A stretch of DNA of 64,000 nucleotides from Lepidurus packardi (Eukaryota; Arthropoda; Branchiopoda; Notostraca; Triopsidae). Position 1 is the first letter of the stretch. Every line of letters begins with the position of its first letter. This document shows positions 12,701 to 23,764 of the stretch, piece after piece. Both the position numbers and the translations under genes were made by a program. Where the stretch lies: assembly GCA_023053545.1 (NCBI GenBank), contig JAKZAN010000006.1:5895001-5959000 (forward strand). The letters are read 5' to 3'. The notes under the pieces were generated by a model. The model saw only the letters and a list, made by a program, of their open reading frames with translations, was not told where the DNA came from and did no database searches.

Positions 12701-12750
12701 AAGCGTTTAGTGAACAGAGTCTTATCAGTGGAATTCTCAACGGCCACTAA
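9707..12750 (+). CDS. ttd14: TRPL translocation defect protein 14 (P-loop NTPase with CYTH-like domain)
   Basis: In Drosophila, TTD14 binds GTP and phosphatidylinositol 3-phosphate and is needed for light-dependent trafficking of the TRPL channel in photoreceptors. Exon 1 gives [19 protein letters not shown]; exon 2 (from about 9847) completes a Walker A motif, [14 protein letters not shown]. Later exons encode [12 protein letters not shown] (10671-10705), [13 protein letters not shown] (11035-11072), [11 protein letters not shown] (11206 onward), [15 protein letters not shown], and [14 protein letters not shown]. From about 12063 comes the CYTH-like domain ([31 protein letters not shown]). 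The last exon ends in TAA at 12748-12750. The intron after 10705 appears to use a GC donor. The 0.75-kb intron from 9916 is AT-rich with nothing else seen. Homologues exist across animals, so the vision role is a fly result and not necessarily the ancestral one. Confidence 0.9.
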
Positions 12751-13290
12751 CAGTAGAATGTGAAAAATTGTGTAAAGCTTGCTGACAAGGAGTGTTTTCA
12801 TTTGTTGTTTTGGCGAAATTGTTTACGGTGCGATGACAGCAAATCACGCGAGATTTTACTATAGTGAAACCCTCTTTAGTCTAGTATTACTCATACCAGG
12901 TAAACAAGTTTACGAAGGAAGTTGTTAAAGAGTTCGTGTGGTTTCACCACTCATTTTCCTACTTGCTAGCCTAGTCTATATATTTTTTTAGTTTTTTTCC
13001 TATTGCGTGTTCCCCTATAGACACTAGGACGTTTACAGTTATCTTACAGTTTGAAATTTTAGTTGAAATGACCAGTAACAATACCGTATTTTCGGGCAAA
13101 ATATACAGCCACATTCTCTTTCTTTGAGTGCCGAGTGCAATATGAGATAAAGTTGATTGAGTTGACTTACTGTTCACTGACTGAGCGGAAAATTCTGCTT
13201 GAATGCCCGTGCGCATCAACAATATATTAATAAAACATACACAATTCGCGCGTTTTTATTGCGAACAGAAATCTGAAGTAGGGATGCTCT

Positions 13291-14035
13291 TTAGTGGTTC
13301 AATAGCCATGGTGATTCTGTCTTTTGCTGGTCACGATAAAGTTTTAAGACTTTTCTACCAGGTACAAGAGTCTGGGAAAGTCCAGGACGCTTCGTTTTCG
13401 GGCGATCATTTGTACTCTTGTCGATAAGTGTAGAAATCACGGCACTTTCATCATAAGAAGGTGCAGGTTTCTTGTAGCCTGGTGGCTCTTTAAGTAGGTC
13501 AGAGTCATGAGCGTATTTACAGTAAGAGCCGAATCTGCAACGTCCTTTCCGAAAATTCCAACAAATCTTTTTGCCATTGATTTCACGGACGTCTTCCAAC
13601 TTCGGAGCAAGTTTCACATGTTTTTCTAGAACGAGAGTTTTGGCGTCTTCGGCTTGCTTGAAGGGGTTGAAAAATACAGATGACGTACAAGCTTCGCCCG
13701 CTAGTAAGTTCTCGGATGGAAGAACAGCTCGCGCGGAAGGTAAGGTCAGAAGAGGTTTTCTACATTTTGCATTCGTGATTTTCGTTTGTGTGTCCTCTTC
13801 GTCACTATAATAAAGAAATGCTGAAAGCTATAAATATTTCTGCTGATATCAACCTGTCATCGCGTGAAGTATTTTCAAAAAATGTCAGTGATTGTTGATC
13901 GTTTGTCGTACAATTTTTCAAGGACGCACTTCTCGTTTTCGGATCTGATTCTTGGTTCTGAGAATTAAAATTGTCTTCTGCTTCTTCTCCATCAGAATCA
14001 GACTGTGAGCCGTAATCGGCCACCAGTGATGCCAT
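13291..14035 (-). CDS. CCCH-type zinc-finger protein, unnamed family
   Basis: Two exons. Exon 1 starts at ATG 14035 (MASLVADYGSQSDSDGEEAE) and is acidic and disordered. Its donor at about 13853 joins an acceptor at about 13808, giving ...SRDDSDEEDTQTK in frame. Exon 2 carries a conserved-looking block, FFNPFKQAEDAKTLVLEKHV, followed by one CCCH finger (CWNFRKGRCRFGSYCKYAH; spacing C-x7-C-x5-C-x3-H) and a basic tail to the stop at 13291. A single finger of this type usually binds RNA. The layout (acidic N-terminus, NPFK block, one finger) looks like a conserved animal nuclear protein that I cannot name. It is divergent with the HIRIP3 gene across about 320 bp and converges with ttd14. Confidence 0.8.
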
Positions 14036-14223
14036 TCTGAAAAAGCAAAGAAGTAACTGGAATAAAAAAAAAACGTATGTACACTTAAGGGAGCATTATA
14101 TACAACGCACATACCGTAAACAGGAAAAAATTCCAAAACGAAAATAGTCCTATGAGTAGGGCGGGATCTAACAGCACTGACGTACGCCAAAACTCGATAA
14201 GTTGTCCGCAGCTGATACGACGA

Positions 14224-14230
14224 TATCGAT
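14224..14230. promoter_or_regulatory. DRE-like motif in divergent promoter
   Basis: TATCGAT, seven of the eight bases of the arthropod DRE core (TATCGATA), sits between the divergent starts of the CCCH gene (14035) and the HIRIP3-like gene (14360). DRE/DREF promoters typically drive broadly expressed genes. The single-motif call is tentative. Confidence 0.35.
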
Positions 14231-14359
14231 TGCCAACTTTCCCGCCATGAATTGCTGCTTCGTCTTTGTTGTGCGGTTGAAACTTAATTTTATGTCGAAG
14301 AATATTCAGGTAAATAAAATTGCCTGCAAACCGAGCGTTTATATTCAGTTTTAGTAGTT

Positions 14360-15202
14360 ATGAAGACAAATAGCCGTTCTTTGTGCTCGTCGTCATCATC
14401 TTCGGAGGATGACGAACCTGAAGCTGAACAACCGAAGTGTTCAAGCAAAGAAGCGCAGAACAATGGCAAAGTCGAAGGCAATGATTCCATGAAAGTTGAC
14501 GATTCAGACGACGCCATTAAAGACGTGTCTTCAGAAATCAGAAGCGAAGGTCGTGCTTCAATTGATTCGTCTAGTGACTCGGATTCGGGTCCAAATTCAG
14601 AAAGTGAATCGAAGCCAGAAGATCAGAAGTCTAAGAAAAGGCGCAGGAGTATTGAAGAAGATGCTTCTGAAGAATCAGCAGACCACTCTCCGTGCAGTAA
14701 AGAGAACAAGCCAAAGAAAAACAGCAACGTAGAACTGAATTGAACAACTTTCAGACAATAATTTTATGTATTTGTAGTTGCCTGAAGAACACAAGAAAAT
14801 TAAACGGATGAAGCTTTATTTTAAACTGGCTGGCATACGCATTCGTAATTATGCAACGTTCTGGGAAGGTTCTAAAACTATCGCTTCCAAAGTGGGGAAG
14901 ATGCAAGATTTTCTGCATGAAAAGGGACTCAAAGGCAAACCTACTGTTGAAAGCTGTAAGAAGTTGCGTACTAAATTAGAAGCACGTAGTGAGGTTGCGG
15001 AGCTGAGTCTTGAGAATATCATTGAGACGAAAGGAGGTATGGCAGTGTACAAATTCAAAGATTATCAAAAGTCGTAACTAATTACTGTTCTTTAGGACGG
15101 GCTCGCCGTTCTGCTGGGCTAAGGCTCATGTCTTCAGCGTCCCCGGAAACGAAGACACGGTTTTCTCGTATCAAAGCTCTGGCTGATAGTGACAGTGATT
15201 AG
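14360..15202 (+). CDS. HIRIP3: HIRIP3-like histone chaperone (CHZ-motif protein)
   Basis: HIRIP3 proteins bind histones (H2A-H2B) and the HIRA chaperone. Exon 1 encodes a long Ser/Glu/Asp-rich, disordered, acidic region (CSSSSSSEDDEPEAE, DSSSDSDSGPNSESES) with a KKRRRS basic patch. A donor inside AAC|GTAGAA (about 14731) joins exon 2 at 14778. Exon 2 holds the family domain: LPEEHKKIKRMKLYFKLAGI, ATFWEGSKTIASKVGKMQDF, and a helix rich in K and E. The third exon (about 15095-15202) encodes RARRSAGLRLMSSASPETKT and ends ALADSDSD, an acidic/phosphorylatable C-terminus. An ATG at about 14287 reads MSKNIQ before a possible donor, but no in-frame acceptor with a good consensus was found, so the ATG at 14360 was chosen. 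The gene converges with HEATR6. Confidence 0.82.
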
Positions 15203-15315
15203 CGCAGTTGTAGAGTTCTCGAGTTGTTTTGTACCTTTTCGTTCTATATTTAAACTATTTTTTGTGCAAGTAATCAAGTGCCGTTTGGAGAGCAGTTTCA
15301 ATACATTTGTATTTC

Positions 15316-18300
15316 TTATGATCGTTTCAAGTCAAATACAGACACCAACATGTCAGTCGTTGTAGTTTTCCGCTGCTTTGATAACATACCCAAAACCTCG
15401 TTTGCTTCCAACAACGGACTAGATTGTTCGGGCAAGATATTACTTTTGAACTTCTGCATGTGCTGCATAACCACATCATAGTGCACTACAAGCACTTCCT
15501 GCAACGGAGTTAGGTCCGGTAGTACTAATAGCTTAGTCAAATGGCAAAACAGCAAGCAAACCTGACACAATATCGCATTACTAAAAACTTGACAAGTCAG
15601 GAATAATCTATACTTGGAAAACGAGTTGTTCCTTATGTTGATATTCTCCAATCTCGTCAGAATGCTGCAGGCTACCCAACGCATTAAACCCCATTTTCCA
15701 ACACTTGATGTACATATCACCGTAAGAAGACCGGCAATTTGGCACCGCGAGAGCCGTGGTAGCAGCAATCCTAACTTTAAAGTTGTTACAGCTTTCTACG
15801 ATGTCCATCAAGGAACTTAGCAATGTAGGCTGCACACAAACATAAACGCGTAAATAACTTGCTACGTAATTCAATTTTCTCTTTACCAGCCATCCCGGTA
15901 CAGACGAGAGCAGTGAATGATTCTTGAGTAAATTGCCAATTGCGTAACAGGCGTTCCACCGATTCTACAATACCAAAACATTTTAAACATCTACACTTAA
16001 GGTTCCAAATAAACAAACCTTTACGACTCTACTACTTGTTGCATTCTTTTCTAGAGCTGTAACAGCTGCAGCAATATCATTACTAGCTTCGATACTCTCA
16101 AAGGGAAATACCTTAAGAAGCAAGCCCAATGCTCTAACACCACTAATTTTTACCTAAGAATTAAAAAGTAACGACCAAATACGTAAGATGAAGGATAAAA
16201 CTCACCTTCGTATTTCCACTAGCGGCTTTTGTGCCAGCTCTTAGAAGCTTTACCACAAACACAGAAGGAAAATCCTCAGGCAAACCAGAAGTCTCCCTAA
16301 ATGCCTCTGATCAGTGCTGTTCAAAAGTAACAGAGTATCATTACCTTAATGTTTTTATCGTATCTGCTAAATTGCCCAATGACCAAGCAGCGTTGGATTG
16401 TACAGCAACGCTTTCATCATTCATCAAATCAATTATAGATTCTGCAGCGTCCAGAAGAAAGGCACTATCCTATCAGCTCAGAAGGTTAATAATGCCTTTT
16501 AATGATCAGCGGAAGCTTACTTCAAGAAGTGCTGGAAACGTAACGTAAAAACCAATACCGCGGATGGTTGCAGCCTTGACAGTGGGTTCCGTGTCGCACG
16601 TGGACCCCAAAAGCAGCGTCACACACATTAATCTAACATCTCTCTAAAATACAGACACAGCCGTAAATTAACCATATAGAAGGGATGGCCTTACCTGCAA
16701 AAGGTCAAAAATTGAAGGAGACATAGCTGCCAAGCAATTACAAGCCTCGGCTCGTAATAATCCTGACTTGTCTTTATGTACAGTTGGCAACGGACCCCTA
16801 AGAACTCGCGTCCAGATATCACAGCCTTGCGTTACGTACTCCCCCTTTTGACTTTGTTCATTAATTGCACCTAGTATCATGGCCAACACTTTCCCGGCTC
16901 GCAGCCGGACGTGAACATCAGGTTCGATGTCAGCCAAAGAAGTGCATAGCACGCCAATTATTTCATTCATGTAAGGCTCTACCATTTCGAAGTTATTTTT
17001 GCTCAAATCACCCATCACAAGCATGCTTTCCAAGCGCAAAGGAACATATGCAGCTGGTCCTCTTGTACTGACCTTCCAGCGTGCACTTCCTCTTGCTCCA
17101 TGAAGGCACACATTCAAAAGCCAGCTATTTCTCACACCTGACTGCATTGCACTTGTACCGTTCGTCACTAGCTGTAGCCCGTCCATGAGATCTGTTGGAT
17201 CGACTTCTTCCTCGTCATCATCTCCCACTTCAACATCATTATACTGAGGAAAGATTGTCACCGAAGCAGCCAGATCCGAAATAAGGCTTTCCAACACTTC
17301 TGGATTATGGGGATGTGTGGCGGTGATTGTTCGCAAAAGCGCTAGCGAAGCGACAAGTATCGTAATTTCTGAAAAGACAGAAAAACACAGAAAAACTCGA
17401 ATAATATAAATGAACATACACTGAATAGAATATTGAACATATTGATTGAATAGAAGCTGATGAATAGAATTTACCGGTATGTTGAAGCCAGGGTCTTACA
17501 TCAGTGATTAGCTTGCTTAGCATTCCACTCGGCAACTTGTGATACGGAAAGGCTCCAGCTGCTATTGTTAAGCATTGGAATAAAGGTACAAGCACATGAG
17601 GAAAGCGTTCTGCTTTCAGAGCTAGCAGTAAACTTCTGTGCACTGCGACGCACATATATGATAACGTCTGAGCCAATGAAATGAATGAAGCGGATTCATT
17701 CTTCCTAAGTCAACACCTTTATAAGACATGTAATCGCCACATGTTAAATTTTAGCTACAAATCTTGCGCCATAGCTAGCGACGGTCTGGTTGCCTCTAAC
17801 AATGCCGCTAAGGCGTGTAAAGCTGCACTCCGCACCCGTGGTGACGGATCTTTCAAAACGTGAACCAGTAAATGTCGCCCGGCTGAAAGAGGGACGTTTT
17901 CTTGTGCACTTGTTAAAGGGTATTCGGAATCCGGCAAGAACGCCGTTAAATAATTCAAAATCAATCTTCTCTCTATATTCTAATTAGTAAAAAGACACTT
18001 ATAACCCTTTCATTTTAGATTTTATGAAAATTGTTGGATTACCTTGAACAGAGTTGTTAGTAGTTGTAAGGCACTTGTACGGACCTTGTATTGCAATTCA
18101 CGAAGCGTGTTTCTATGTTCGGTGTCAGAATAATCTGAATCGGATGCTGTCCATCTGCTTTTCATAGGTGTTGACGTGGGTTTGGCTATTGCATCTTTTC
18201 CTTCGTCTTCAGAACCTTCCTCGTCCTCTTTTCGCATTTTACGTGGTTTTTGGCCTCGTTTTTTTCGACACGTTGCCTACAAAAATGGCGTTAATTAAAA

Positions 18301-19468
18301 ACATTGCAAAAACGAGGATAGCTCATACTTTGGGCATTAAACCTTTATCGTTTTCCGGCACTACATACGTAGGAAAACCAATGGAACACGGTCGTAGCAT
18401 TGTCAGCTGCAAGGAATGTCCCGGTAATGCGAAAAACGAATATGCTTTAGCCAACCCAAGAACAGAAGAGCACTGCAGCGTATAACTCGATGAAAATTTG
18501 GCGTAAATATTATTTAAACCTTGCAAGCATGTTATCAAAGCCTGAAATCAAATCGTCCTTAATGCTAAATGGATACAGTACAAGGAGGTTACTTTGGCTG
18601 TTAACGGATCACTTTCATTCAGCTGAGAGATCTCCAGAACCATGAAGAAAAATTTGAAGCATTGGGCTACAGGAGGCTGGAAACTTTTATCCATGGGCTC
18701 TTCGCTTGTAAACTGGCAATAGGACTTGAGAACCTCCAGCGAAAGAATTGTATCTTCAGATATCTTCCCTTCCGACACGTTTGAAAGAGAGCAAAAAAGA
18801 GCATTGCTGGGCTGGAGAAGATTTACCGTGGCCTATATGAGGGACGCTGTCATTAAAATGTCTGTATGTATTTCCCAGGCGACTTACCTTTAACGTTTTA
18901 CTGGTACTCAACGAAAGAGTGATGGCTAGGGACCGCAGACAGTCGGAACTAAACATGTCGGTTTTCTGCTCATAAACTCGATTTAGCCAATTAATATAAA
19001 TTTCGGTAAGGGCAGGTGTAGGAACTAGATCCTCTCGCAAAGCAACGTTCCAAACCTGACATACTTTCAGGGCTTTCAAGCCATGGTTTGGAACCATAGT
19101 ATGCAGCAAATTCTCAAACAGCTAGAATTATAAATAAATATATTACATAGAAAAAAACTTAAATATATATTTTTTTTTACTTGTTCATCTTGAACAATGT
19201 GCTTAGCACACTGCTGAGCAACCAATTCATCCAGAATAAAAGCAACTCGGTCTGACATGTCAACGGCCTTAAATCTTCTTAAGCAAACATCGCGTAATTC
19301 GCGTAATAATTCGGTTTGCTTCCCCATTGTCTTTATATTAAAGGAATGAAAGGAAACAAAAAACTTATGACAATCTTGCGACTTGTTTACTAAGAGAGAA
19401 ACATTGTTAATTCGCTTAATTAACTCTCGTAGTCCTAATACCGAAGTTGTTTTGGAGAGGCGTTGCAA
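15316..19468 (-). CDS. HEATR6: HEAT repeat-containing protein 6
   Basis: A large many-exon gene made of alpha-helical HEAT-type repeats. Recognisable pieces in order from the start: MQRLSKTTSVLGLRELIKRI (19468); an SDYSDTE segment before LQYKVRTSALQLLTTLFK (about 18050-18180), which matches the conserved SDYSDAEG...KVR block of vertebrate HEATR6; VLKDPSPRVRSAALHALAAL (about 17800-17900), the family's key HEAT repeat; SLLLALKAERFPHVLVPLFQ (17600s); VRLRAGKVLAMILGAI (about 16900); and CNNFKVRIAATTALAVPNCR (about 15750), matching human CKNFKVRIRSAAALSVP. The C-terminal exon ends at TAG 15316. The molecular function is poorly known; the human gene is amplified in breast cancer. It lies 114 bp from the end of the convergent HIRIP3 gene. 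Exact exon borders were not all traced. Confidence 0.88.
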
Positions 19469-19890
19469 CCATCAGACTGCAATGAGAGCCACCTAGTGCA
19501 ATGCGATGTGCCAGCCAATAGACTTGAAGTAAAGCGTACTACGAATTTCGTGAAATAAAGGATCTTCCAAAAAACCTAGGTTTTATGGTTTTGTAACTGT
19601 ATGATCTATATAAAAGAACTAAAGTAATGTTTCTGGTTGAAGAACCTTGAATTTTGAAAATGTTTCGAAATCGAGTAATCGGCTAACAAAAAATTCCTGA
19701 ATTTTTCGAAGAAACATTCTCCAGCTCCTGAAACAAATGAAGTTCCGTGTCGGTTAACTTTCTAGTACATTTCTAATAACTTATTTATGGGCCCCTAATA
19801 ATTGGAACACGTATATAATATTTTGTCAAAAAAAAAAATATGCGTTGAAATTTTCTAACTGGAATTTATTGTCGTCCTTAACTTCAGCAT
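19469..19890. other. Intergenic, HEATR6 start to SMPD4 end
   Basis: About 420 bp between two minus-strand genes. AT-rich, no ORF or motif beyond what a 3'UTR and short promoter would hold. Confidence 0.5.
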
Positions 19891-22873
19891 TTAAAAATTT
19901 TCAACATACTCAGACGGGTTGAACACTGTAGTGCTATCATTTTGGATAGCTTCTTCACTGTACACCAAGCTAGAAGGCTCTAAGAACGCTCTAGTCACAA
20001 CGAACCCAGTAAAAAGTAGAAACATTAAGAACAAATAGCCACTGACTGTCCAGCCGCAAGCATAAAATACCAATCCTAATCCGATCAAATACCCAACAAG
20101 CTGCTTATGGGCCAGCATACGTAAAGAGAGCCTAGGTGGCAAATATTTCTTTTGTCGTGGGCTGACACCAAACTGTCTTTTCTCGACAACACTGTAAGTG
20201 GTTGGTTTCCATAAAATCTGTCTCGCTATACGTCCCAGAAAGTCAGTACGATAGTAATACTCCTTCATGAGAGTTCCATAATTCTGGTTAAGGAATGTGC
20301 TCAACTGGTGAAGAATTCGCACAAGGACCGTGATTTCATAGCTTCGCACAGGTTGTGTGTCGGGGTTTCCTTGAAAAGTGATATCAAACCTTCGCGGCAT
20401 TGTCGGCGGAGTCAAGCGTGGAGACATGGAGTAATTTGGATTCACTGTGGGTGAGAAGTTAGAGCTGAGAACCGGGCTTTGGACCATGCGAGTCAGTTTC
20501 TTTGGCGTTCCATCTTCCTGAAAACTTAGTTTTGGTAGTTCGAGCTATAAAAATTAAACAATAGTTAGATATCCTATTCTTTAGAGCCTTTTCTTGGTAC
20601 TTACATTATAAAGTTCTGCGATTTGACGAGAAGCTATGTCCAAATTAGCTAAGGCTTTCTGGCAATCCTCAGCTGATACCTCGTCGTTAACAACTGATGA
20701 CTGACTTGTGAACCACGACCAGAATCCTTTGCGTGTCTCCTGAGCAAGGTTTTCTTGACTGGCTTGTATACTGAGTTTTGCTTCTGCAATCGATCGAAGC
20801 AATTCCTTCACCTAATACACACACATTAACTCAAGACCTTTCAAAATCTTGAGAAAGTACCAAAATTGTCACTTCAATGCCAAACATGGGTATGAAATTG
20901 TAGCCAGGTCCTTCGAGGTCGACTACGTGTTGGCGGACAATTACGGACAACTGGGCCAGATTACGAGACGTCGAACTAAATGACAGACTTTCAACTAGTG
21001 AGTTTTCTGCGTTGGATATCATCTGACGCAAGTTCTTCTGAGAAAATACCTAACAGATCACAAAGAATAATAAGCAAAGCCAGCCTGTAAGTATAATAGT
21101 CTACTTTGGTAAGACGAAATAGCATGAATGCATTCTTTGGAGAAACCAAATCTAAACGAAGGAATCTCGTAACCAGTCGTTGAAAAAACACCGTGTAAAA
21201 GAGAAGGTTTTCTGAAATAAACGACTGCCAAACACCATCCACAGCCTTGTCTTTATCTTCGCTATCTGACTGCCTATTGGTCAATATACTATAATTAACA
21301 ACGGAGCTAAAAATTAGAATAACTACCTATTTTGGGTGCCCCTATAACGCCATGGTTGAATATAACTTAACCAAGTTTCCAAGAATAAACGAAACGAAGC
21401 ATCCAAGGGCCAGTGCTCTAAAGAATGTCTCAAAAACACGTAAAACTGTTTCTGGCATGAAAATATTAGTGTCCTGAAGGTAGAAATAAAAGAGAATTAA
21501 ACTGCAAAGATATCAAAACAAGCACACCTTTTGATGTCATCCAAAGACGTGATGTTTTGCTGAGAAGCGCTGTTCGAAAAGAAATGGAAACGTTTGATTA
21601 ACAATCGCACAGCTCGCAGATGATCCAAACTCGGTATAAACATTTCCTAAAATTGTAACACTACAAACTAACCTTGCAAAAGCTACACCACTTACTTGAT
21701 GGGTCAAAAACGAATGCTTTCCGGTATGACTTACTCCAATATTTAACCAAAATTCGGTAACTGCATGAATAACGGTTTGCGTTCTCCATGTTTCATTAGT
21801 GTTTGTAGGATAACTTCCGGTGTGCCCATTCATTCCTACCGGGTTAGTATAGGATGTCGAACTGAGCAGTGACTGTCGCAACAATGACGGTGATCCTGTT
21901 GACCTACTAATTAAAAAAATACTAATAACGTTTTTTGTTGTTTTTTTTGCGAAACACCATACCTTGTAGAAAATGACGGTTGAGATGACGCTCGTACAGT
22001 TGTCCGCATTTGCGACTGATAAGGGAGTTCCGGGACGCTCGAATCGCAAGGAAGAAAATAAGCCATCAGATCATCCACTAAAGTCAGGTAGAGAGTATCA
22101 CCGTTATTCCAACTGGGCATCTTGTTGTGCACAGGATTTATGAGATGAAACACGAAGTGGAAAATGTAATACTCGAACGAATCTAAGGCGGAAAAAGCAT
22201 TAATTTCAAGACAGGGAATGCTGCCAATTCTTACTCAGAGACAAAGAAGCTGGTGTTCTTGAATGAGGAAAATATTGTACCCTATCAATATAGAACGATG
22301 GGATAACCCCTTCTTCTAAACAATGCCTAACAGCAGCCTAAAACATCCATGTCATTATCCGTTTCTACTCCTATCTGAGTTTAAAGAGTGTTTACGGGTA
22401 GGCAATGAAGCGGAAAGTCATACTGTAAATGTGGATCAGTAAGAAGTTTGTAACAAAGCGCAAATATCGAGCCTCTAGGTGACAGCAAATTACGCAAAAC
22501 TTCGAATTCTCTTGGTAGGTTTGAGCGAATCACTGTCCTTAAACCCCAGCCAATCTGTTAAGCAAACAGTAGTACTATATGCCTTGAATTTTTCTTAAAA
22601 TATAACATTTAAGAATATGGAATTATTATCTTACATGGCCTCCAATTCCAAATATACTCTCAATGAGAGCAGGAAACACACTATGCAACTCCCTTGCTCC
22701 ATATTCCTCAACAAGGTACGCTATTTCCTCGCATCTCTGAATGATCGGTGCCGAAAGTATGCTACTCAACCTTACCTGCAGAAACAACAATTAATGGTTA
22801 CCTTTAAGTTTAAGGGTACATGGTTTGTGACATGATTTACCAAAGCTGACTGAGCCGTATTCATAACGCTCAT
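19891..22873 (-). CDS. SMPD4: Sphingomyelin phosphodiesterase 4 (neutral sphingomyelinase 3)
   Basis: SMPD4 is a membrane protein of the nuclear envelope and ER linked to sphingomyelin turnover. Exon 1 starts at ATG 22873 ([11 protein letters not shown]) and joins [20 protein letters not shown]...[15 protein letters not shown], matching the human N-terminus. Next come [20 protein letters not shown] and [20 protein letters not shown], then [20 protein letters not shown] (about 21750), [20 protein letters not shown] (about 21150) with [26 protein letters not shown] (20900), and [20 protein letters not shown] (about 20350), all in the order of the human protein. Two hydrophobic segments near the C-terminus ([17 protein letters not shown] and [14 protein letters not shown]) are the expected membrane anchor. 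Stop at 19891. Many introns are 50-70 bp. Confidence 0.9.
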
Positions 22874-23008
22874 GTTCAAAAGCGTAAAAATCAACTCAAG
22901 TCTAAAAACACGAGTACTTCTCCGTGCTAAGTATCATAAACCGCCAGCCTTTTGCATGCTTCTTCTAACAGCAGCTAATATTGATATCGCCGAAAGCACG
23001 CTAAACGA

Positions 23009-23016
23009 TATCGATA
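23009..23016. promoter_or_regulatory. DRE core motif upstream of SMPD4
   Basis: A perfect palindromic TATCGATA lies 136 bp upstream of the SMPD4 start codon, the usual place and sequence for the DREF-binding element of arthropod housekeeping promoters. Confidence 0.5.
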
Positions 23017-23764
23017 CTACATGAGTCAAATTATGGCAAATTTGAAAACCACGACGAATACTATGCTTCTTAGTAAAATCCCTTTTTGACTCATGATTTA
23101 GTTATTTTGAGTTCTGATTGATCACAAATTCTAGAATACCTTTCTAGTTTTTGTTGTATTACTATAGGTTTCCGTGCGGAATTCAAGTTTCTGTGGTTTA
23201 TATAGGTTCGATGTCCAAGTGCAATTAAATTGAATATAGTTTTGATTCCAGGGGTTAACGTTGCTTGGGGTATTAAAGATTCTTATTTCTTTCGTTCGAA
23301 TTGTACAGCCTCGTTTAATAATAACTATTTTACACCCTTTTAGAGGAAGGTTCACATACACTGCACCATGCACGGAAAAGGCGCGACTGTTCAGCATAGT
23401 GCATTGCAAAATGACGAAAAAGTACGCTACCCAACACACCAGCCAATACAGTACCACCACTAGTGAAAAGGAAACAAAGAGAGAGCAAGAAGAATACTTT
23501 TAACAAACATACAATCGCGACTAATCAGTTGCACTTTTTTCCCCTCCTTTTACAACTCCGTTATCACAGAAAACGGACGTACTCAAACGTCCTAAGATGT
23601 TGGGAAAAAATTGAAAAGAATAAAATTTTTGTTTTACAGTTACCGCAGTGCGAAAATGGCAAGCGAGGATTCATAGCATTATGCACGTCATAAACTCTTA
23701 TGCTAGAAGCAGCTTAGAGTATTGAGTGCTTTAATAAGTTAAAATAGAATTAGATGATGCAGGG
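23017..23764. other. Intergenic, SMPD4 promoter and MMP 3' flank
   Basis: About 750 bp. The upstream flank of SMPD4 meets the 3' end of the MMP gene on the same strand. Short ORFs here have no recognisable features. Confidence 0.5.
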
